From positions 39,059 through 103,058 of the forward strand of contig CALBDO010000014.1 of assembly GCA_937927515.1 (NCBI GenBank): a DNA stretch of 64,000 nucleotides, written 5' to 3'. How positions within the stretch are numbered: position 1 is the first letter of the stretch; each line of letters begins with the position of its first letter. Below, one piece after another: positions 21,801-32,250 of this stretch. The position numbers and the translations under genes are program-made. The notes under the pieces were generated by a model. The model did no database searches. It was not told the DNA's origin and saw only the letters and a program-made list of their open reading frames with translations. The stretch comes from Candidatus Kapaibacterium sp. (GTDB taxonomy: Bacteria > Bacteroidota > Ignavibacteria > Kapaibacteriales > UBA2268).

Positions 21801-21920
21801 AAGCAGTCCGAAAAAATCATCACTTTACATTTCGACGATAACTTTCCAAATGGTTTTTACATCATAGAAATCTCCGATGGAGTTGTTAAAAAACATTTCA
21901 AAGCAATAAAGATTGAATAA
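18831..21920 (+). CDS. Secreted M4 (thermolysin-like) metallopeptidase with propeptide, C-terminal beta-propeller-like region and T9SS sorting domain
   Basis: Signal peptide; VIAHEFTHGVVQFT and ALHEAFADWGG zinc motifs; C-term EIFPNPFTDKLIINL...NGFYIIEISDG. Confidence 0.9.
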   Translation: MVRLVSNLFSLFVCLAISLSFVHADVFEQIEMIKNGAIKPQKIKVDFEKLKLLKNYLRPSETNVENTVSNPTAIKQMEYNTQNLFENLYVFSDDFDVLFDPSLGIPKFIAPRKQSALVNSKYKNFALSNILFTFLRQNKEYFRLQEPEKFFQEVEVSKTKDLDLVIRYQQVYQKIPIWGKELIALYNSFGELKNIVSNYLPCEKFDVPIEPKVDAKLAIEKSNSDLASKGVFFTDIGAFKDILQKKYPTSKLYILKESVDENPRLVWIVELMPNIYEVYRYFVDAITGEIIQSYRANPSDGIVTGTGKDLFNRNVNINVVQKGNKFYLVDATKRMFNNNLNNPNGVIVIYTNKYQDLTRNSMPEIVSSNSSYFDDAVAVTAHKFLGAIYDYYLQTHGRNSIDGNGKNIICVVHATENFQPMQNAFWNGEFMVFGDGGGIFYPFTRALDVIAHEFTHGVVQFTVDLEYKFQSGALHEAFADWGGAMLDREDWYIGEDLVYPQYFPNGTRNMQDPHNGASFGDPNWLPAHMNEYQDMTLDRDNGGVHINVGIINKVTYLIGNSLGRDKLEKIYYRVLDRRYLAKQANFVDFRFACERSAKELFGDNSPELSAVRNAFSSVGIGSSGGSSPSPELPPIVGLKYVLAVDQQNHNLYRAEETINTQNDIKKISNFSLDVSSGSTYSVLSSGASAICIDQSNMLRGLNLITGEDTILVDAPIFRSIALVEGKRPKIAFTTIEYLPQIYIYDAITDDTKAIDLYQPSTSHTGYGAEPLFAINLSWNPSGTLLIYDVINVRVDAQGDTSYYAEINALEPESGVIYRLLPPLPYGFHVASPKFSQTNDNKIAFVVYNENAGIGSIILGNLYDGRTSQIVSTYLTLDQPATPHFSPSDNAIVFQNFKPTTSQYMVYKQYLGPDKFTPSGQPQLFLINAGIPQWIALGQRSSVLDVSSGREIFPNPFTDKLIINLENLNLKNIKEVKVYNIQSLQTLSVNWKQSEKIITLHFDDNFPNGFYIIEISDGVVKKHFKAIKIE

Positions 21921-22022
21921 CTCTGAAAAACATTCGATAGGATTGTAATTCTCTATTAAAATCACTTTAGTATTGATTGTTAAACAATCGAATTAATTTT
22001 GAAAAGGTTTTTAAAACTTTAG

Positions 22023-23861
22023 TCAAAAGGGTATATCTTCGAGTGTTTTCATAACAGCATCGACTCTACCAAAAGGAGCAGAAATCTGGACACCCTGGAC
22101 AAGATGACCAATCTCGAGTAAGGTTTCTTTTGCAATTGTTATTCCTTCCTCGATGCTCTTCTCTTTCGAATCTGCGACCCTTCGCATTCTCTCGATTACA
22201 GAATCGGGAACAACAACACCGGGGACTTCATTTTTCATAAATTCCGCATTGCGAAGAGAAGTAAGAGGCCATATGCCAACGATGACCGGCAAACGGTAGT
22301 GTTCTATCAATTTAAGAAACTTTTTAAATCCAGAAACGTCGAATATAGGCTGGGTAACGATAAATTCAGCTCCAGCATCGACTTTCCAGTACAACCTTCG
22401 TAGCTCTTCTTCCAAGTTGAAAGCTAATGGATTCACTCCGACACCGATGAAAAACCCCGTTGGCTCGCCAATTGGATAACCAGCTATATCCAGACCATTA
22501 TTCAATCGATTCAAGATATTAACTAAGCCAATTGAATCAACATCAAAAACTCCCGTCGCATCGGGATATGTTCCGAGTTTTGGTGGGTCGCCAGTAATTG
22601 CAAGAATGTTTTTGATTCCAAGTGCATATGCTCCAAGTAAATCCGATTGAATGCCTATGACATTACGGTCCCTACAGACAAAATGTAGAACAGTTTCTAT
22701 CCCAACTTCTCGCTGAATTTGAATTGCAAGAGCAAGCGCACTCATACGAGCACTGGCTCGGGGGCCATCGGGTATGTTTATCACGTCGATACCGTTATAA
22801 AACAATTCACGTGCAGAATTAATTTGTTTGCTCGCATCGACACCTCTTGGGGATAAAAGTTCTACAAACTTCACAAATTTTCCAGAACAAAGTCTTCGAG
22901 CAAGTCGAGATTTATCTTTCTTCGGTATTGGTTGTACTCTGTGTTCCTCTTTGATGATAACTCTTTCGACTCTATCTAATGTTATCTTTGGCTGCAAAGC
23001 TTTTATTGCAATCGACATCTTCTTGATATGTTCTGGAGTTGTACCGCAGCAACCACCAATGATATTTGCACCAGATTTAACGAAAAGTTTAGCGTATTCA
23101 GCAAAATACTCTGGAGAAGCGAGATAAATATTTCTACCATCCACATTTTTGGGTTTACCAGCGTTGGGCATAATCGATATAGGCATAGAAGTCAAAGGTC
23201 TAACAGTTTCAAGCCAATTTAGCATAACTTGTGGACCAACGGTGCAATTAATACCTACAACGTCGGCCCCGGTTCTTTCTAAATCAGAGATTGTTGTTTC
23301 TGGGTTTGTGCCGGTTAGGGTATTTGCATCTTCGTCTATTGTAATTTGTGCTATTATTGGCAAGTCAGTAAGTTTTCGAGCAGAGGCAACAGCCTGCCTC
23401 AGTTCATCAATATTAATGAATGTTTCAAAAATTAGAATATCTACACCAGCGTCCAACATTGGTTTGATTATTTCTGCAAAGAATTCCCTAGCTTCCTCTC
23501 GAGAAATTGGACCGAGTGGTTCAATTTGTACCCCCAGTGGGCCAATCGAGCCGGCAACATAAACATCACTACCAGCGACTTCCTTTGCAATTTTTGTTCC
23601 AGAGTAAACTATCTCGTATAGTTTTTCCTGAAGATTAAATCTTTTCAATTTGAATCTATTAGCCCCGAAAGTGTTTGTTTCGATAACTTCGGCTCCAGAA
23701 TTAATATATTCATTGTGTATTTGTTTCACAAGTTCTGGGGCTGTAATATTTGTTTCCTCAAAGCATCTATTGATGTAAATTCCTCTTCGATAGAGTTCGG
23801 TGCCCATTCCACCATCAAAAAGAACGACTTTTCTCTTAATTAAATCCAAGAAACTTTCCAT
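22023..23861 (-). CDS. Bifunctional homocysteine S-methyltransferase / methylenetetrahydrofolate reductase
   Basis: LFDGGMGTELYRRG, GINCTVGP, IIGGCCGTTPEHI zinc-site; C-terminal MTHFR (ILAITGDPPK, EFIVTQPIFD). Confidence 0.93.
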   Translation of the reverse strand: MESFLDLIKRKVVLFDGGMGTELYRRGIYINRCFEETNITAPELVKQIHNEYINSGAEVIETNTFGANRFKLKRFNLQEKLYEIVYSGTKIAKEVAGSDVYVAGSIGPLGVQIEPLGPISREEAREFFAEIIKPMLDAGVDILIFETFINIDELRQAVASARKLTDLPIIAQITIDEDANTLTGTNPETTISDLERTGADVVGINCTVGPQVMLNWLETVRPLTSMPISIMPNAGKPKNVDGRNIYLASPEYFAEYAKLFVKSGANIIGGCCGTTPEHIKKMSIAIKALQPKITLDRVERVIIKEEHRVQPIPKKDKSRLARRLCSGKFVKFVELLSPRGVDASKQINSARELFYNGIDVINIPDGPRASARMSALALAIQIQREVGIETVLHFVCRDRNVIGIQSDLLGAYALGIKNILAITGDPPKLGTYPDATGVFDVDSIGLVNILNRLNNGLDIAGYPIGEPTGFFIGVGVNPLAFNLEEELRRLYWKVDAGAEFIVTQPIFDVSGFKKFLKLIEHYRLPVIVGIWPLTSLRNAEFMKNEVPGVVVPDSVIERMRRVADSKEKSIEEGITIAKETLLEIGHLVQGVQISAPFGRVDAVMKTLEDIPF

Positions 23862-23981
23862 CTGTATTGAATAACACTTATCTGATAAAAAATTTAATTA
23901 AATCAATTTGATGGATTTCAAACTTTTGAAATTAAAGTTATAGTAAAAATTAATCTCGATGAAATATTTGAGTTAAACAAA

Positions 23982-25643
23982 TCACAATTTTTGAAATGGA
24001 ATTACTTTATTACTGAAACGCAAGAAGTATAAACCCTTTGGAAGTTCTTTGGTTTCGAAAACGCTTTTGTTGATTAGTTTAATCTCTCTAATTTTTTCAC
24101 CAAGATAATTTAGAACATCGCATTTAATTGGTGTAATTTGTTTGTCTATTTCAATAATTATAAAATTTTCGCAAGGATTTGGATAGATAATAATTTCACT
24201 ATCTGGAGTACAACATTTCTCGACTTCGGATGGTATAATTGGGTTTAGTTTAGACAAAAATATGTTTGAATGACCATAATTGTAAATGCTTTTTTTATTG
24301 AAAAAAATTTCCCGAGAATTGAAATTCCCTGTCTGGAATATGTTCCCAAAATTATCGTTAGCTATAGAGAGGCTTTGGTCTTCGCCCTTGCCACCAGCGG
24401 TTTTACCCCAGATAGCATTAAGTTCTGCGTCGAATTTTGCAGTGAAGATGTCCGAGTAGTTATCGGAAGTAGAATTTAAAAGAGTGATATTATCCAAAAC
24501 CAAAGACGGGCTTGCGAAGTAGCCCCCGATGTAGATGTTACCGTTTTTATCTGCTACGATTTTCTTGGCGTATTCATCTGCATAACTTCCAAATGAGCGG
24601 AGCTTCAAGATGTTTCCATCAACGTCAATCTTTGCAAGGTAAAAATCATAACTTCCGGAATTAGCCAATTCTATCCCACCAAATTTTAAATTGCTACTTT
24701 GAAATTCGCCAGTTATATAGATGTTGTTGCCAGTACCAAAAGTCATCGAAGCAGGATATTCTTTATCTTCGCCGCTTATTTTAATTTGCCAGAGGTACCT
24801 GTTGTTGTAAGGGTCATATTTTACGAGAAAAATATCTGAATATCCTTTATTTAGCATTGTATCTTGAAAAACAAGGAAATTGCTATTAAAGGTACCATAG
24901 ATGTAGACCATACCTTCTTTATCGACCAAAACATCGTTTACTCTATCGTTTCCAACTCTTCCGATAGCTTTTGCCCAAATAGTTTTTCCATTTGGGGAGA
25001 TTTTTGCCAGGAAGCCATCGTCCATTCCCTTGATGGAAGTATTGTAATTAAAATTTCTCAGAACAATGGTATCCAATATTAGGGAGTCGCCAGAGAAGTC
25101 TCCACAGATGAAAATATTGCTACTGTCGTCGACAAATATGTTATAGATTTGTTCGTAATTGTTCCCTTCAAAAGATTTTACGCCAACCACGTTACCATCG
25201 TTAAGATTTAATGTGGTAATAAAAATGTCGGAGCCAAGAGTGGAGTTTAAGTTGAAATTGCCAAATTTTGCTGGCTTACTTTCGAAAGAACCACCAACGA
25301 GTAGGAAGTTTCCATATAAAGCCAAGCAAGTTGCTCGGTCGTTTTCGACACCGCCAAAACTTTGTGCCCAAATGCAAGTGCCGTTGTTATCGAACTTTGC
25401 AACGAAAATATCTTCACCGCCATAGTTGTTTATCTTTACGTTTCCAAACGAAATGGTACTACTCTGGAAATATCCAGCAATGTAAACATTTCCGGAATTA
25501 TCGACGACAACAGCATTTGAGTAGTCGAACGAATCGTATCCTTTGCCTCCAATAGCCCATTCCCATTCTTGAGCAAAAATTTGGATGAAGCTAAAAGAAA
25601 AGATTAAAAGAGTTCGAATAATTATTGTTTTCATTTTATTCAC
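23982..25643 (-). CDS. SBBP-type beta-propeller repeat protein with T9SS C-terminal sorting domain
   Basis: Repeats of type G.YDSFDYSNAVVVDNSGNVYIAGYF; C-term IIIYPNPCENFIIIEI...KGLYFLRFSN; signal peptide (likely start MKTIIIRTLL). Confidence 0.8.
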   Translation of the reverse strand: MNKMKTIIIRTLLIFSFSFIQIFAQEWEWAIGGKGYDSFDYSNAVVVDNSGNVYIAGYFQSSTISFGNVKINNYGGEDIFVAKFDNNGTCIWAQSFGGVENDRATCLALYGNFLLVGGSFESKPAKFGNFNLNSTLGSDIFITTLNLNDGNVVGVKSFEGNNYEQIYNIFVDDSSNIFICGDFSGDSLILDTIVLRNFNYNTSIKGMDDGFLAKISPNGKTIWAKAIGRVGNDRVNDVLVDKEGMVYIYGTFNSNFLVFQDTMLNKGYSDIFLVKYDPYNNRYLWQIKISGEDKEYPASMTFGTGNNIYITGEFQSSNLKFGGIELANSGSYDFYLAKIDVDGNILKLRSFGSYADEYAKKIVADKNGNIYIGGYFASPSLVLDNITLLNSTSDNYSDIFTAKFDAELNAIWGKTAGGKGEDQSLSIANDNFGNIFQTGNFNSREIFFNKKSIYNYGHSNIFLSKLNPIIPSEVEKCCTPDSEIIIYPNPCENFIIIEIDKQITPIKCDVLNYLGEKIREIKLINKSVFETKELPKGLYFLRFSNKVIPFQKL

Positions 25644-28203
25644 CTATTTTACCATTTGCCCATAAGCAAAATAAATCTTGTGGATTTACAAGCAAGGGAT
25701 GATTTGGCATTACCCTAACAGTAAAGCCTTGTTTTCCCGTTCCAGAGCAAAAGTAGCTTCCCCCGTAATTAAAGATTTCTCCGTCGTTACCCAATAGAGA
25801 GAGTTCTTCCCAACCTGTATTAAACATTTCACCGTGAGGATTGAGTGAACCAAAATAGACGTGTACAACTACATCTTCGGGTTTTAATTTACCAAGCTTG
25901 ATTTTGGCGTAGACCCTCACTGGCTTGCCAACATAGAATTCTTCTTCCTCTTTGAAAGAGACATCGATAATTTGAACATTTTTCCATTCAGAGCGAATAA
26001 AATCTTTCCATTCTTTCAGCTCCTTTGCAGTTTTTGCATTGTTTTCGGTAAGCTTGTAATAATTTTGGAGGGCTGGAATGTAGAAACGTACAGTATAATC
26101 CTTAAGCATTCTTGAACAGGAAAATTGCCCAGCAACGGTTTTTATTGAATTTCGCATCAGCTCGACCCATTTTTCTGGAATTCTACTAATTTTGGAACGT
26201 TCGTAAAACAGAGGTACCACCTCTTGTTCGAGAATATCGTAAAGCGAGTTCGATTCAATAATTTCTTGCTCTTCCCAATTTGAATACTCTTCGCCATGAC
26301 CAATTGCAAAACCGTTTGAACCATTGAACGCTTCGTCCCACCAACCATCGAGGATACTCAGATTAATGGTACCGTTCAATGCAGCTTTCATTCCGCTTGT
26401 TCCACATGCTTCCAAAGGTCGAATAGGTGTATTCAACCAAACATCACATCCTTTTATCATTAATCTCGATATCACCATGTCGTAGTCTTCCAGAAATACA
26501 ACGTGTCTTTCTAAATTATGCTCTCGAACTTTATGGATAATGGTTTGTATCATTTCCTTTCCTTGTGTATCTTGGGGATGTGCCTTCCCAGCTATTATTA
26601 ATTGAACCGGTTTTTCCGAGTTTGTCAAAATTGATTTTAGTCTTTGCATGTCGCGAAACAATAATGTTGCTCTTTTGTACGGGGCAAATCTCCTAGCAAA
26701 TCCAATTGTCAAGGCATCAGGATTGAGGTAATCATTGATTTTATTGAGTTGTTCAGGAGAAAGAAATCCTTTTTGCCTTTGTTTCAAGTAATTTCGGGCA
26801 AAAAGGATAAGGCGTACCTTTCTTCGTTGCTTTTCTCGCCAAAGCTCGTCGGAGGAGATCATTTCAATTTTATCCCAAAGTTCTTGGTCGTCGGGTTCGA
26901 TTCTCCACCTCGGTGTCATATATCTGTCGTAAAGTTCGGCGAACTCTCTTGCGACCCAGGTCATTGTGTGTATACCGTTGGTTATGTGTGTTATGGGTAT
27001 CTCTTCTTCGGGAATTTCTTTCCATAATGGTGCCCACATCTTGCGAGCTACTTTTCCGTGGAGACGACTCACAGCATTGCGATAGCTTGATAACTTTAAC
27101 CCAAGGACAGTCATTGAAAAGCCCTCTGTGGAATTATAGGGATTTATTTGACCAAGTGACAAAAGTTCTTCAATCGAAATATTCAGCTCTTTCACATAAT
27201 CGGAAAAATATTTTCTTACAAGTTCTTGGTCGAAGACTTCGTTTCCTGCTGGTACTGGGGTATGCGTTGTAAATACTGAAGAGCCAATCACAATCTGCTT
27301 TGCAGAACGAAAATCTATATTGTACTTTTTCATTAATTGATGAATTCTCTCTAAAAGGGAGAAAGCAGCGTGACCCTCGTTTATATGAAGCACCTCGGGT
27401 TCTATACCAATCGACTTTAGAGCTCTTATACCACCAATACCAAGTATTATCTCCTGCTGAATACGGGTCTCTCTTGTTCCGCCATATAGTTGGTCTGTGA
27501 TATCTCTGTAAGTTGGATTGGTATTCAGTTCGATGTTTGTATCGAGCAAATATAGGTTTACTTTTCCAATAACCATCCTCCAAACTTGAGCATAAACCTT
27601 ACCCTCGGGGAAATCTAAATCAATAATCAATGGGTCTCCATTTTTGTCCCTTTGCACAAGCAAAGGCATCGAATAGAAGTCGTTTGGAATATACAATTCA
27701 TTTTGCCATCCACTTTGAGTTAGCTTCTGACGAAAATATCCTTGCTGGTAAAGTAAACCAATCCCTACTAACGGAATGTTGAGGTCGCTTGCTGTTTTCA
27801 GATGGTCACCCGATAGTATTCCTAAGCCTCCAGAATAATTAGGAAAACTTTCGTTTATTCCATATTCAGGGCTTAAGTATGCTACTGTTCCTATCTTATC
27901 AACGTTGAGGGTATCGTACCAACCCTCGGATTCCAAATACCTTGTGAAGCTTTCGTAGACGGAGTCTAAAAAAGCAACAAAATCTTTCTGAGACGCCAAC
28001 TCCTCGAGTTCTCCTTGCGATAAACGGTTAATCAAAAGAATAGGGTTGTGATTAACCTCGTCCCAATATCTGTTGTTGACTCTAATAAATAACTCCTTTG
28101 CGTCGTAATTCCAACACCACCAATAGTTGTAAGCAAGCTCTTTAAGTTTGGCTAATCTTTGTGGAAGCTTTGCAGTTACGATAAAAGTTTTAACGGGCTT
28201 CAT
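25636..28203 (-). CDS. glgP: Alpha-glucan (glycogen/maltodextrin) phosphorylase
   Basis: N-terminal LKELAYNYWWCWNYDAKELF, YLSPEYGINESFPNYSGGLGILSGDHLK, HINEGHAAF, GTSGMKAALNG. Confidence 0.92.
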   Translation of the reverse strand: MKPVKTFIVTAKLPQRLAKLKELAYNYWWCWNYDAKELFIRVNNRYWDEVNHNPILLINRLSQGELEELASQKDFVAFLDSVYESFTRYLESEGWYDTLNVDKIGTVAYLSPEYGINESFPNYSGGLGILSGDHLKTASDLNIPLVGIGLLYQQGYFRQKLTQSGWQNELYIPNDFYSMPLLVQRDKNGDPLIIDLDFPEGKVYAQVWRMVIGKVNLYLLDTNIELNTNPTYRDITDQLYGGTRETRIQQEIILGIGGIRALKSIGIEPEVLHINEGHAAFSLLERIHQLMKKYNIDFRSAKQIVIGSSVFTTHTPVPAGNEVFDQELVRKYFSDYVKELNISIEELLSLGQINPYNSTEGFSMTVLGLKLSSYRNAVSRLHGKVARKMWAPLWKEIPEEEIPITHITNGIHTMTWVAREFAELYDRYMTPRWRIEPDDQELWDKIEMISSDELWREKQRRKVRLILFARNYLKQRQKGFLSPEQLNKINDYLNPDALTIGFARRFAPYKRATLLFRDMQRLKSILTNSEKPVQLIIAGKAHPQDTQGKEMIQTIIHKVREHNLERHVVFLEDYDMVISRLMIKGCDVWLNTPIRPLEACGTSGMKAALNGTINLSILDGWWDEAFNGSNGFAIGHGEEYSNWEEQEIIESNSLYDILEQEVVPLFYERSKISRIPEKWVELMRNSIKTVAGQFSCSRMLKDYTVRFYIPALQNYYKLTENNAKTAKELKEWKDFIRSEWKNVQIIDVSFKEEEEFYVGKPVRVYAKIKLGKLKPEDVVVHVYFGSLNPHGEMFNTGWEELSLLGNDGEIFNYGGSYFCSGTGKQGFTVRVMPNHPLLVNPQDLFCLWANGKIGE

Positions 28204-28271
28204 TCCTATTTAAATCTTTAAAAAGTTTTAAATTAATATTTTTATTTGATTTTAAAAAAAAATTTTTTACA

Positions 28272-28871
28272 ATGGATGTGTCTCTTGCTATCGACTTGCT
28301 TAAAAAAGGTGGGGTGGTTGCATTTCCCACCGACACTGTTTATGGTATTGGTTGCGACATTTTCAATTTAAGTGCTATTAAGAGGATTTATGAAATTAAA
28401 AAAAGAGATGCTTCCAAGCCTCTTGCTGCCCATGTAGGTTCAATTGAACAAATAAAAATGGTGGCAATTACAAACGTGCAATACTTTGATGTTTTATGTC
28501 AGAAATTTTTGCCAGGCCCACTTGCAATTGTATTGCCAAAATTACAAACAGTTAGTAATATTGTCACAAGTGGAATGGATACCATTTCAATTCGTTTCCC
28601 AGATTGTTCCGAAGCTGTAGATTTAGCACTTGGTTTAGGCAACCCAATTGCTGCAACCTCTGCTAATTTATCTGGAATGCCCTCTGCGGTCCATCATATT
28701 GAAGTAATAAACTATTTTAAAGATAGTGTTGACTTTGTAATAAAAGCGGGAACTACAAAATTTAAAAAAGAGTCTACAATTGTGGACTTGACACAAACCC
28801 CACCTAAAATTCTTCGTGAAGGAGTTATTTCAAAAATTGAAATCGAGCAAATACTACGAAAGTGTTCTTAA
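28272..28871 (+). CDS. tsaC: L-threonylcarbamoyladenylate synthase (Sua5/YciO/YrdC)
   Basis: GGVVAFPTDTVYGIGCD, KRDASKPLAAHV, AATSANLSG. Confidence 0.92.
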   Translation: MDVSLAIDLLKKGGVVAFPTDTVYGIGCDIFNLSAIKRIYEIKKRDASKPLAAHVGSIEQIKMVAITNVQYFDVLCQKFLPGPLAIVLPKLQTVSNIVTSGMDTISIRFPDCSEAVDLALGLGNPIAATSANLSGMPSAVHHIEVINYFKDSVDFVIKAGTTKFKKESTIVDLTQTPPKILREGVISKIEIEQILRKCS

Positions 28872-29054
28872 TTTCGAAAAGATGGTTAATTCTTTCATTC
28901 AATATAATGGCTTCTATTTTCTCTTCTGCCGATTTAATTTATATTAAATTTGGTAGACAACGAAGAACCAATAGATTTTACAATAAAATATGAGAATAGA
29001 AAAAACGTTTGTCTTATTTGATTTTCGTTTTATCAAAAATATTTTTTAGATTTT

Positions 29055-29690
29055 ATGGAAAAGTTAGCAAAAACAAGTGTCAAAATAAATGATTTGATAG
29101 CAAGACGTTGGAGTGCACGAGCCTTCGACCCAAATAAACCTGTTGAAGGTTGGAAAATTGTAGCGCTATGCGAAGCATCTCGCTGGGCTCCATCTTGTGG
29201 TGCAGAAGAACCCTGGCGTTTTATTATCTGGGACAAATTTTCCTCCGAGATAGAATACTCAAAGGCATTTGATGTTTTAGACGAAGGCAACAAAAAATGG
29301 GCACGAAACGCCCCTTTGCTCATTGCTGTAATTGCTGATACTCGTTGGAGGAGCAATCGCGAAGCAACGAACAAATGGGCGCCATTCGATACAGGGGCTG
29401 CTGCGATGGCTCTGTATCTACAAGCATTTGATTTGGGCTTATATGCTCATCCAATGGCTGGTTTCGATGCCACAAGGCTACGTGAATTGTTTCAAATCCC
29501 CGAAGACTACGAACCATTCGCAATGGTTGCCGTTGGTTACCCCGGGAATATCGACAATTTAGAAACATCATACAAAGAGCGAGAACTTGGAGAAAGAAAG
29601 CGACGCCCCTTGGGAGAAAACTTTTTTTACGCTCTTTGGGCTAATCCATTACAATATCAAAAATTAATTGAGGATAATACAAATGTCTGA
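29055..29690 (+). CDS. Nitroreductase family protein
   Basis: LIARRWSARAFDPNKPVE, ASRWAPSCGAEEPWRFI, GYPG. Confidence 0.9.
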   Translation: MEKLAKTSVKINDLIARRWSARAFDPNKPVEGWKIVALCEASRWAPSCGAEEPWRFIIWDKFSSEIEYSKAFDVLDEGNKKWARNAPLLIAVIADTRWRSNREATNKWAPFDTGAAAMALYLQAFDLGLYAHPMAGFDATRLRELFQIPEDYEPFAMVAVGYPGNIDNLETSYKERELGERKRRPLGENFFYALWANPLQYQKLIEDNTNV

Positions 29691-31725
29691 AGGTCACGAT
29701 AACAAAAACCCTTTCAAGAAGCAACAATTCTTTGGTGATAATCAAAAGCCAAAGATTGCCCGAAATTTGATACTCTGGCTGATAATTTTCACCAGCCTTA
29801 TTATGATTTATACAATGATGAATTCTGTTCAAAAGCCAGAATGGCCTATACCGTACAATAAATATCTTGAACTTTTGAACGAGGGTTACATTAAATCTGC
29901 TGTAATTATTAAATCGCACCTCAATGATTTTGAATTTCACGGAGAATTGAAAGAACCAGTTAAACTCAACATTGATGGTAGGTTACGCGAAGTTAGAAAC
30001 TTTGTTACAAAGCTCGGCGTGGTCGACTCCAAAACGGAGGAAATCTGGCTCTCGAAAGGCATTTCCATTAAGTATGAATCTGCAGACAATCCTTGGTGGA
30101 ATACCTTTCTCTCGATTCTGCCTTGGGTAGTTCTGATAGGAATTTATATTTACTTCTTCCGAAGAATGCAAATTGGTAGTGGTGGAGGAGCAGGCAAAAA
30201 CATTTTTTCATTTGGCAAATCTCGTGCTCGAATGATTTCGAATAATCAGAACAAAGTGACGTTTGCCGACGTTGCTGGTTGCGACGAAGCAAAAGAGGAG
30301 CTGGAAGAGGTTGTTGAATTTTTAAGAGACCCACAAAAATTTCAACGTCTTGGTGGTAGGATACCGAGAGGTGTACTCCTTATTGGTCCACCGGGTACTG
30401 GTAAGACCCTGCTTGCGCGAGCCATTGCTGGCGAGGCAAATGTGCCTTTCTTTTCCATTTCTGGTGCAGAGTTTGTTGAAATGTTTGTCGGGGTGGGTGC
30501 TAGTCGAGTTCGAGATTTGTTCGAACAAGCCAAAAAACATTCTCCCTGTATTGTTTTTATCGATGAAATAGATGCTGTTGGGCGCCAGCGTGGTGCTGGG
30601 CTTGGGGGTGGTCACGATGAACGTGAACAAACATTAAATCAACTTCTTGTTGAAATGGATGGTTTCGAGCAAAATAGTAGCGTAATTGTAATTGCAGCTA
30701 CGAACCGACCCGATGTACTCGACCCGGCCCTCCTTAGGCCAGGAAGATTTGATAGGCAAATTGTTGTCGACCGCCCTGACGTCAAAGGTAGGGAGCAAAT
30801 TTTTAAAGTCCATGCTCGCCGACTTCCCCTCGCCGAGGATGTAGATTTTGAAATCTTGGCTCGCTCGACTCCAGGACTCTCTGGTGCAGACATTGCAAAT
30901 ATAGTCAACGAAGCTGCCCTTCTTGCAGCTCGTAGAAATAGTGATGTTGTTACTATGTATGATTTCGAAGCTGCCAAAGACAAGGTTCTTATGGGAATCG
31001 AACGGAAGAGCATGGTAATCTCTGAGAAGGAAAAAGAAGTAACTGCTTATCATGAAGTAGGCCATGCCCTCGCTGCTAAATTCACTCCATTTGCCGACCC
31101 TGTCCACAAGGTTACGATTATCCCTCGAGGTAGGGCTCTCGGTGTAACTGCTACTTTGCCCAAAGAGGATTTTCATACTTTTTCCAAAGAGTACTTAATG
31201 GCTCAGTTGGTCGTATTGATGGCTGGTCGAGCTGCTGAAAAAATTGTGTTCAACACACTCTCAACTGGCGCTGCAAATGATTTGGAGCGTGCTACCAACA
31301 TTGCAAGGAAAATGGTTTGTGATTGGGGAATGAGCGATGTCCTTGGCCCAATTACATTTGCCAACCGACACGAAGAGGTGTTTCTTGGCCGAGAAATAGT
31401 GCAACCACGAGACCATAGCGAAGCCACTGCACAGATAATTGACAAAGAAGTTCAAAAAATACTGTTGAATGCATACGAAACTGCCGAAAATCTCCTAAAA
31501 GAAAAGGAAGAATTGCTACACAAGACTGCTAAAATTCTTTTGGAGCGAGAGACTATCGAAGGCGAAGAATTGGATATGCTTATTCGTGGAGAAGAGCTCC
31601 CTCCAATAAATATTCGCAAGCTCCGTGCTTTGAAAAGTATGAAAATCGATGGGGAACAAAGCAAGGACGATACGGGAAAGAAAAATCTCATTGAACAAAA
31701 TTTTGAAGATGCAAAAAAAGAATAA
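29683..31725 (+). CDS. ftsH: ATP-dependent zinc metalloprotease FtsH
   Basis: [24 protein letters not shown] region, [12 protein letters not shown] zinc motif; start MSEGHD. Confidence 0.96.
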   Translation: MSEGHDNKNPFKKQQFFGDNQKPKIARNLILWLIIFTSLIMIYTMMNSVQKPEWPIPYNKYLELLNEGYIKSAVIIKSHLNDFEFHGELKEPVKLNIDGRLREVRNFVTKLGVVDSKTEEIWLSKGISIKYESADNPWWNTFLSILPWVVLIGIYIYFFRRMQIGSGGGAGKNIFSFGKSRARMISNNQNKVTFADVAGCDEAKEELEEVVEFLRDPQKFQRLGGRIPRGVLLIGPPGTGKTLLARAIAGEANVPFFSISGAEFVEMFVGVGASRVRDLFEQAKKHSPCIVFIDEIDAVGRQRGAGLGGGHDEREQTLNQLLVEMDGFEQNSSVIVIAATNRPDVLDPALLRPGRFDRQIVVDRPDVKGREQIFKVHARRLPLAEDVDFEILARSTPGLSGADIANIVNEAALLAARRNSDVVTMYDFEAAKDKVLMGIERKSMVISEKEKEVTAYHEVGHALAAKFTPFADPVHKVTIIPRGRALGVTATLPKEDFHTFSKEYLMAQLVVLMAGRAAEKIVFNTLSTGAANDLERATNIARKMVCDWGMSDVLGPITFANRHEEVFLGREIVQPRDHSEATAQIIDKEVQKILLNAYETAENLLKEKEELLHKTAKILLERETIEGEELDMLIRGEELPPINIRKLRALKSMKIDGEQSKDDTGKKNLIEQNFEDAKKE

Positions 31726-32250
31726 ATGATAAAGCGAAAGGCTATCTTTTTCGACCGAGATGGCATCGTAAATTATAGAATTGTTGGGGAATATATCAAT
31801 CGAGAAGAAAATTTCCACTTTACGCCAGATTTTCTCGAAATCCTTCCAAAAATTAAAAAATTAGGCTACCTTGCTATTTTAGTTTCTAATCAAAAAGGCG
31901 TTGGTAAAGGTTTAATGACAAGCGAAGAACTTGGTAAAATCAATGATTTTATGCTACAAAAACTTTTGGAATTAACCGGCGAAAGTTTTGATGATGTATT
32001 CTACTGTACAGATGTTTCGGTGGAAAATAGCTTCAATTTGAAGCCTAATCCCGGTATGCTTTTAGAGGCTGTCGAAAAGTGGAGCATTGACATTCAGAAT
32101 TCTTGGATGGTGGGTGATACAGACAAAGACATAATTGCCGGCAAAAGGGTGGGACTGAAGACTGTTTTAATTGGTTTACCAGAAGAAAACAATGCAGAAC
32201 CAGATTATACATTTCCCTCTTTGATTGAGTTTTACAAGGTTTTAATTTAA
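31726..32250 (+). CDS. gmhB: HAD-IIIA family phosphatase, D,D-heptose 1,7-bisphosphate phosphatase-like
   Basis: FFDRDGIVNYR, VSNQKGVGKG, KPNPGML, MVGDTDKDI. Confidence 0.8.
   Translation: MIKRKAIFFDRDGIVNYRIVGEYINREENFHFTPDFLEILPKIKKLGYLAILVSNQKGVGKGLMTSEELGKINDFMLQKLLELTGESFDDVFYCTDVSVENSFNLKPNPGMLLEAVEKWSIDIQNSWMVGDTDKDIIAGKRVGLKTVLIGLPEENNAEPDYTFPSLIEFYKVLI

Noticed and set aside
22828-23562. Overlapping plus-strand ORFs opposite the Hcy-methyltransferase/MTHFR gene
   Set aside because: Entirely within a strong conserved gene on the minus strand; no start context or homology signal.
30634-31176. Long antisense ORFs opposite ftsH (180, 124, 104, 102 aa)
   Set aside because: Fully inside a conserved gene on the other strand, low-complexity composition, no recognisable motifs; typical shadow ORFs.
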